A stretch of DNA of 32,171 nucleotides from a virus: IMG/VR virus record IMGVR_UViG_3300005731_000026, positions 1 to 32,171 of that record; one strand, 5' to 3'. Positions 29,408 through 32,171 of this stretch are shown in pieces (within the stretch, counting starts at the first letter, position 1; every line of letters begins with the position of its first letter). The translations under genes were made by a program, and so were the position numbers. The notes beneath the pieces are model-generated. The model was not told the origin of the DNA. It worked only from the letters and a program-made list of their open reading frames with translations, and did no database searches.

Positions 29408-29689
29408 CTACCTGTCCCCCTTGTCTGAGAGGGCGGCGTTCAGCTTGCGCATAGCAAACTTGTCGTCTGCGTTGTCAACGATGAGCGCGCCGGTTAACTG
29501 GTAGCGTCGGTTCGCCTCGCTTGCAGCCTCCACAAGCTCTTTCACGCCTGCTGCTTGGAGGGCTGCTTTGGCAATCTCGCGGGCTTCACTTGGCAGCATT
29601 GCTTGCGCACCGTGTTCGTATGCGCGGCTGCAAATCTCTTTCGCCGCAGCCTCCACCATTTCTTCCCATGCTTTATCTGTATTGGTCAT
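29408..29689 (-). CDS. Hypothetical protein, 93 aa
   Basis: Almost entirely helical (WEEMVEAAAKEICSRAYEHG, 'SEAREIAKAALQAAGVKELV', 'KFAMRKLNAALSDKG'), of the kind common in phage early operons. Its ribosome site and start (TAAGGAACAGTCATG on the coding strand) are identical over 15 bases to those of the 29725-29943 gene, a repeated translation start. Confidence 0.6.
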   Translation of the reverse strand: MTNTDKAWEEMVEAAAKEICSRAYEHGAQAMLPSEAREIAKAALQAAGVKELVEAASEANRRYQLTGALIVDNADDKFAMRKLNAALSDKGDR

Positions 29690-29701
29690 GACTGTTCCTT
29701 A
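29687..29701 (-). repeat. Repeated translation-start element, copy 1
   Basis: TAAGGAACAGTCATG on the minus strand, identical to 29941-29955. Contains AAGGA and the ATG. Confidence 0.6.
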
Positions 29702-29724
29702 GCGAGTTCAGCGATATTCTCGGT

Positions 29725-29943
29725 CTAAACAGGGAGCACCATGACCGCGCCAATGCCTGCATCGCGGGCTTTACATGCAACATCAAGATAGGAGTCGCCT
29801 GTGACGTAGAGCGCGGGCCGAATGAAAACCCTGTCCGAGGCGCAATACCCTGGGGCCACGCTCAGGCGCTCCCCAACCGGCAGTCCGACAAACGGAGTTG
29901 TTACGTGCAGGTGTTCTGCTGGGGTTGTTTCAAGTTCACTCAT
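29725..29943 (-). CDS. Hypothetical protein, 72 aa
   Basis: ATG 29943 overlaps the preceding stop (ATGA). Beta-rich with 'VGLPVGERLSVAPGYCASDR' and a C-terminal 'CKARDAGIGAVMVLPV'. No motif. The gap of 35 bases to the next gene holds only the repeated start element. Confidence 0.55.
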   Translation of the reverse strand: MSELETTPAEHLHVTTPFVGLPVGERLSVAPGYCASDRVFIRPALYVTGDSYLDVACKARDAGIGAVMVLPV

Positions 29944-30320
29944 GACTGTTCCTTATGTGTACGGGTGTTCCAGAGGGTGATTGCTTGCATTCCAAGCTTG
30001 GCAATGACTTCTTCAATGATGCTGACCGGCACAAAACCGTAAACGGTCTCCGTTGGGTCTGTGTCCTCATCGCCTTCGATGTAGGGCATCAAGAGTTCTT
30101 CCCGTTCACTTGGGAACCCAACTTCAACCTGCGTGTAGCGATCTGCGTAATTGGTGCGAGGCGAGCAGTAAGCGCCTCTATGCCCCTGAACGCTCATCGT
30201 GAAGCCGTCCGCGCATTCCATGCGGGGGAACACCTGGATGCCCACTGACGCTCGTTCGTCGGGGTAGTGCCCTTTGAAAAAGGCGTTCACAATATCCGGC
30301 GTATGTTTTCCTTCTGGCAT
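29940..30320 (-). CDS. Hypothetical protein, 126 aa
   Basis: Alpha/beta protein opening with PEGKHTPDIVNAFFKGHYPD, a His/Tyr-rich core (GHRGAYCSPRTNYADRYTQV) and a C-terminal helix (VSIIEEVIAKLGMQAITLWN). The order resembles small phage proteins whose function is unknown. One-base overlap with its upstream neighbour and ATGA overlap with the next gene. Confidence 0.6.
   Translation of the reverse strand: MPEGKHTPDIVNAFFKGHYPDERASVGIQVFPRMECADGFTMSVQGHRGAYCSPRTNYADRYTQVEVGFPSEREELLMPYIEGDEDTDPTETVYGFVPVSIIEEVIAKLGMQAITLWNTRTHKEQS
29941..29955 (-). repeat. Repeated translation-start element, copy 2
   Basis: Second 15-of-15 copy of TAAGGAACAGTCATG (minus strand), at the start of the 29725-29943 gene and the end of the 29940-30320 gene. 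Confidence 0.6.
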
Positions 30321-30526
30321 TAGAGGTCTCCCTTGGATCGGAATGTGGAAGGGTTCGCCCCCATATGCGTGTCGAACCGCTCAACCGCTGCCTTCAATTC
30401 GTCCCACATCTCTGCTTCGTGCTTTGTCCCACGGTAGAAGTGCAATTTGATTGCGCACCCGGCCAGGTCACACACCACATCATGTGGTTGCGGGATTCTG
30501 TCGCGCGTTAGGGTTTTCCAAAACAT
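30320..30526 (-). CDS. Hypothetical protein, 68 aa
   Basis: ATG 30526 preferred (AAGGAGG about 8 bases upstream, overlapping the previous TGA); GTG 30529 is possible. Contains 'DVVCDLAGCAIKLHFYRGTK' and a C-terminal helix 'EMWDELKAAVERFDTHMG'. No family recognised. Confidence 0.55.
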   Translation of the reverse strand: MFWKTLTRDRIPQPHDVVCDLAGCAIKLHFYRGTKHEAEMWDELKAAVERFDTHMGANPSTFRSKGDL

Positions 30527-30996
30527 CACAGCGCCTCCTTTCCACCAGTAAGACCCGCTGCAATAATTGAGGCAGAGGCAAAGTCAGGCTTACTTTTGAG
30601 AGTAGGGGTGTCGGCCTCCGCCTTAATAGCAGCCCACTTTTTGTCCCAACGCGCCTTGGCTTCAGCTTCGCCATAAAACAGGTGTTGCTGGCGTGACCGC
30701 GCAAGCACTTCCAGCCCATCGACGTTGTGTTTTGTGCCCAACCGCATCGCTGCGTCGTGGAACAGTGAGTCCAGCGTGTCGCGCGTTTGCAGGATCAGGT
30801 TGTCTTGATCTTCAACCGATACCGGGGAAACAGACGCCAGTGCATCAAGCGCCGTATTGAGAGCCACACGAAACGCAAGAGATGCGTCGGCGTAGCTGTC
30901 AAAAAGCTGGTTGATGCTGCGCTGCACGTAACGGTCGCCGGGCATTCCTGCGTCACACCACTTGTCAAAGTCGCCTAGCTGTTCTGTGCGGTCCAT
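30526..30996 (-). CDS. First gene of leftward operon, hypothetical, 156 aa
   Basis: ATG 30996 chosen: GGAGG lies 8 bases upstream and it begins just inside the divergent control region. A much longer in-frame ORF would cross the HTH gene on the other strand and is rejected. Helical protein (RSINQLFDSYADASLAFRVA, 'DTLDSLFHDAAMRLGTKH', 'EAEAKARWDKKWAAIKAE'). As promoter-proximal gene it would be the most highly expressed early product. 'PTLKSKP' near the C-terminus is encoded across palindrome A. Confidence 0.62.
   Translation of the reverse strand: MDRTEQLGDFDKWCDAGMPGDRYVQRSINQLFDSYADASLAFRVALNTALDALASVSPVSVEDQDNLILQTRDTLDSLFHDAAMRLGTKHNVDGLEVLARSRQQHLFYGEAEAKARWDKKWAAIKAEADTPTLKSKPDFASASIIAAGLTGGKEAL
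30591..30604. repeat. Dispersed palindrome A, gene-end site
   Basis: TACTTTTGAGAGTA followed by GGGG, near the 3' end of the first leftward gene. Confidence 0.55.
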
Positions 30997-31046
30997 CCTA
31001 AGTCCTCCATCTGCGGGACTAGGTGTGTCCCGGTTGATGAATGTAA

Positions 31047-31062
31047 TGTACGATTGTTTCGC
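31047..31062. promoter_or_regulatory. Operator candidate, left half of inverted repeat
   Basis: TGTACGATTGTTTCGC. Its reverse complement recurs with one change at 31133-31148. Lies in the leader of the leftward operon. Confidence 0.6.
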
Positions 31063-31098
31063 ACTAATAGCAACCGAAAAAACCGCACATAGAAAAAA

Positions 31099-31128
31099 AT
31101 TATGTCTGTGCGAAAAAACCGTTTGCAA
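31099..31128 (-). promoter_or_regulatory. Leftward early promoter candidate
   Basis: On the minus strand: TTGCAA (31128-31123) as -35, 18-base spacer, CATAAT (31104-31099) as -10, within an A/T-rich stretch. Transcription would start near 31092 and run into the leftward operon. CGAAAAAACCG occurs twice around it (31075-31085 and 31111-31121). Confidence 0.55.
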
Positions 31129-31132
31129 ATGC

Positions 31133-31148
31133 GCGAAACTATCGTACA
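31133..31148. promoter_or_regulatory. Operator candidate, right half of inverted repeat
   Basis: GCGAAACTATCGTACA, 15 of 16 bases inverted relative to 31047-31062, just upstream of the HTH start. Likely bound by the HTH protein and placed to control both divergent operons. Confidence 0.6.
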
Positions 31149-31156
31149 AAGGGTAC

Positions 31157-31381
31157 ATGAACATCGCAGAAAACATCATCGCCAAGTTCGGCGGCATCAG
31201 GCCGATGGCCTCTAAAACAGGCATCGCACCCTCAACAATACAGTCGTGGAAGGTTGCCACACGCATTCCTGCGAAGCGACAGGAGGCAGTGCTCAACCAT
31301 GCCTTGCGGCTTGGTGTGCCGTTGGCGCCCGCAGACTTTTTTGCAGAAGCACCAGACCAATCGGAGACGTGCAATGGGTAG
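31157..31381 (+). CDS. Cro/CI-like HTH regulator, 74 aa
   Basis: ATG 31157, with AAAGGG just upstream. The frame stays open farther upstream, but that extension would cover the control region. The pattern 'IIAKFGGIRPMASKTGIAPS' then 'TIQSWKVATRIPAKRQEAVL' and 'GVPLAPADFF' matches a small HTH family common in alphaproteobacterial prophages (carph-isopro type). The recognition helix would be within STIQSWK. It probably represses its own promoter and the leftward promoter through the inverted sites. No separate CI-type repressor with a cleavable domain is seen in the window. The next gene overlaps its end by 8 bases. Confidence 0.75.
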   Translation: MNIAENIIAKFGGIRPMASKTGIAPSTIQSWKVATRIPAKRQEAVLNHALRLGVPLAPADFFAEAPDQSETCNG

Positions 31382-32171
31382 CGTTGTGCAAGAGCCGTCC
31401 CGGTCCATTGAACTGACCCCCATCGGCATCAAGATCGCGCCAGGAGCCACGCAGGACGAAATCCGCGAGCAAGCCTTGCAGATGCTCTATGTGGCCAACA
31501 TGGCCCCCCTGTATGCAGCAGACCTGATTATTCTGATGCGGGACCGCTTTGGAGATGACGCGGCGGCGGAGCTTATCCCCGCTGTCGGGAAGACCAAGCA
31601 CACGGTGCAAAACTGGCTTTCGATTGCGCGCCAGTTCCCCATTACCCGCCGCAAGAATGGCCTGGAGATGGGGCATTACGATGCTGTCTCTGTCATCAAG
31701 GACAAAGAGGGCAAACCTCTAACCGACAAGCAAGACGCCCTGATTGAGCTGATGGCCAGCGACGGCCCGGACGCTGTGTGGACGGTTGCCAAGGCACGGC
31801 AGGAAGCAAACGAAATCCGCGACCGCGCGCAAGGCAGGCTGATTGATATTCCCGATGACGGGAAAGAAGAAGATGCTGACAAGCCAGTGTTTGATGGTGG
31901 CGACTTTGGCGAAGGCATGAGTGCTGAACGCGAAGCCCGCGACACGTTTGAGACAGACGGCTTTGATGACATAGAGCGAATGCGCAAGGTTTGGGCCAAG
32001 CAGACCCCGGACCTGCATTTGCGCTTTTTGCGCTCTGTCATGACCGCCGATCTGTTCATGCAGCTTGCCCCTGATTTCCAACAATCCAAATCGCATGTTG
32101 AGCCTCAGTCCTCCCTGTCTCCGGCTCCATGTGACGCTCCCGGCGGTGTCATCCCCGCTGCCGGGAGCACC
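31374..32171 (+). CDS. Possible DNA-binding early protein, 3'-partial
   Basis: ATG 31374 has GGAG 6 bases upstream. The frame is open for 266 codons to the window edge, so the end is missing. After residue 30 it is helical (VANMAPLYAADLIILMRDRF), with a possible HTH at 'LIPAVGKTKHTVQNWLSIAR'. An acidic central region follows (DIPDDGKEEDADKPVFDGGD), then a basic helix and a Pro/Ser tail. Located right after the regulator, where replication or partition proteins often lie; function is not identified. Three palindrome B copies fall inside it. Confidence 0.65.
   Translation, partial: MGSVVQEPSRSIELTPIGIKIAPGATQDEIREQALQMLYVANMAPLYAADLIILMRDRFGDDAAAELIPAVGKTKHTVQNWLSIARQFPITRRKNGLEMGHYDAVSVIKDKEGKPLTDKQDALIELMASDGPDAVWTVAKARQEANEIRDRAQGRLIDIPDDGKEEDADKPVFDGGDFGEGMSAEREARDTFETDGFDDIERMRKVWAKQTPDLHLRFLRSVMTADLFMQLAPDFQQSKSHVEPQSSLSPAPCDAPGGVIPAAGST
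31576..31591. repeat. Dispersed palindrome B, site in last gene
   Basis: TCCCCGCTGTCGGGAA: core CCCG-N4-CGGG intact, right arm perfect. Confidence 0.6.
31849..31864. repeat. Dispersed palindrome B, perfect site
   Basis: TTCCCGATGACGGGAA, both 6-bp arms perfect; coding. Confidence 0.7.
32136..32168. repeat. Palindrome B site within a larger inverted repeat
   Basis: GCTCCCGGC 32136-32144 is inverted at GCCGGGAGC 32160-32168, and TCCCCGCTGCCGGGAG (32152-32167) is a palindrome B copy inside it. The window ends 3 bases later. Confidence 0.55.

Noticed and set aside
30997-31374. N-terminal extension of the first leftward gene
   Set aside because: It would cross the operator region and the HTH gene; ATG 30996 has a good ribosome site.
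1-32171. CRISPR array, insertion sequence, integrase and attachment site
   Set aside because: No regularly spaced repeats, transposase or recombinase motifs were seen. The palindromes are irregularly spaced and not separated by spacers.

Overview
The window looks like most of the genome of a tailed phage (podovirus type), or an equivalent prophage, infecting an alphaproteobacterium. The virion genes combine a P22-type portal, an N4-gp56-type major capsid protein, P22 gp4/gp10-like tail-hub proteins and a set of ejection-type proteins. No tail tube, sheath or long tape-measure gene is visible. The host call rests on an early repressor-like HTH protein of a type common in alphaproteobacteria and on a late-regulator candidate resembling alphaproteobacterial DUF6456 proteins. 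It is therefore an inference. No integrase is visible, so the lifestyle is open.

Layout. 2-1530 (+): a tightly overlapping run of small early-type genes ending in a possible late regulator. 1531-1869: a non-coding, strongly structured stretch ending in an intrinsic terminator. 1870-3756 (+): a small gene, a second structured non-coding stretch (2109-2283), holin-like membrane proteins, a jelly-roll-like protein and an HEXXH metallopeptidase candidate. 3757-19555 (+): small and large terminase, portal, scaffold, major capsid protein, head accessory proteins, adaptor, tail hub, ejection proteins and tail fibre. 19555-23334 (+): a lysis block (DUF5675 protein, overlapping spanin pair), then a metallophosphoesterase, a predicted ADP-ribosyltransferase-like protein and small genes. 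23410-30996 (-): a long leftward operon of about 26 small genes with an SSB-like protein, a Gp157-family protein and an HNH nuclease. 30997-31156: a divergent control region with inverted operators. 31157-32171 (+): a Cro/CI-like HTH gene and a gene cut by the window end. If the genome is circular or permuted, this rightward early operon would run on into the left end of the window.

How the genes fit together. Early rightward transcription from near 31150 would produce the HTH regulator and DNA-binding genes, and eventually the late-regulator candidate at 1012-1530. That protein lies just upstream of a promoter-like site, a structured leader and a terminator, the arrangement used by Q-type antiterminators to control late genes. 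The leftward operon probably supplies DNA-metabolism and host-takeover functions.

The most unusual signal is two families of short palindromes scattered through both arms. One has consensus TTCCCG-N4-CGGGAA (about 11 sites) and the other TACTTTC-NN-GAGTA-like (9 sites). They occur in leaders, at gene ends and inside genes in several reading frames, which suggests selection on the DNA itself, for example dispersed operators, stoperators or module-boundary sequences.
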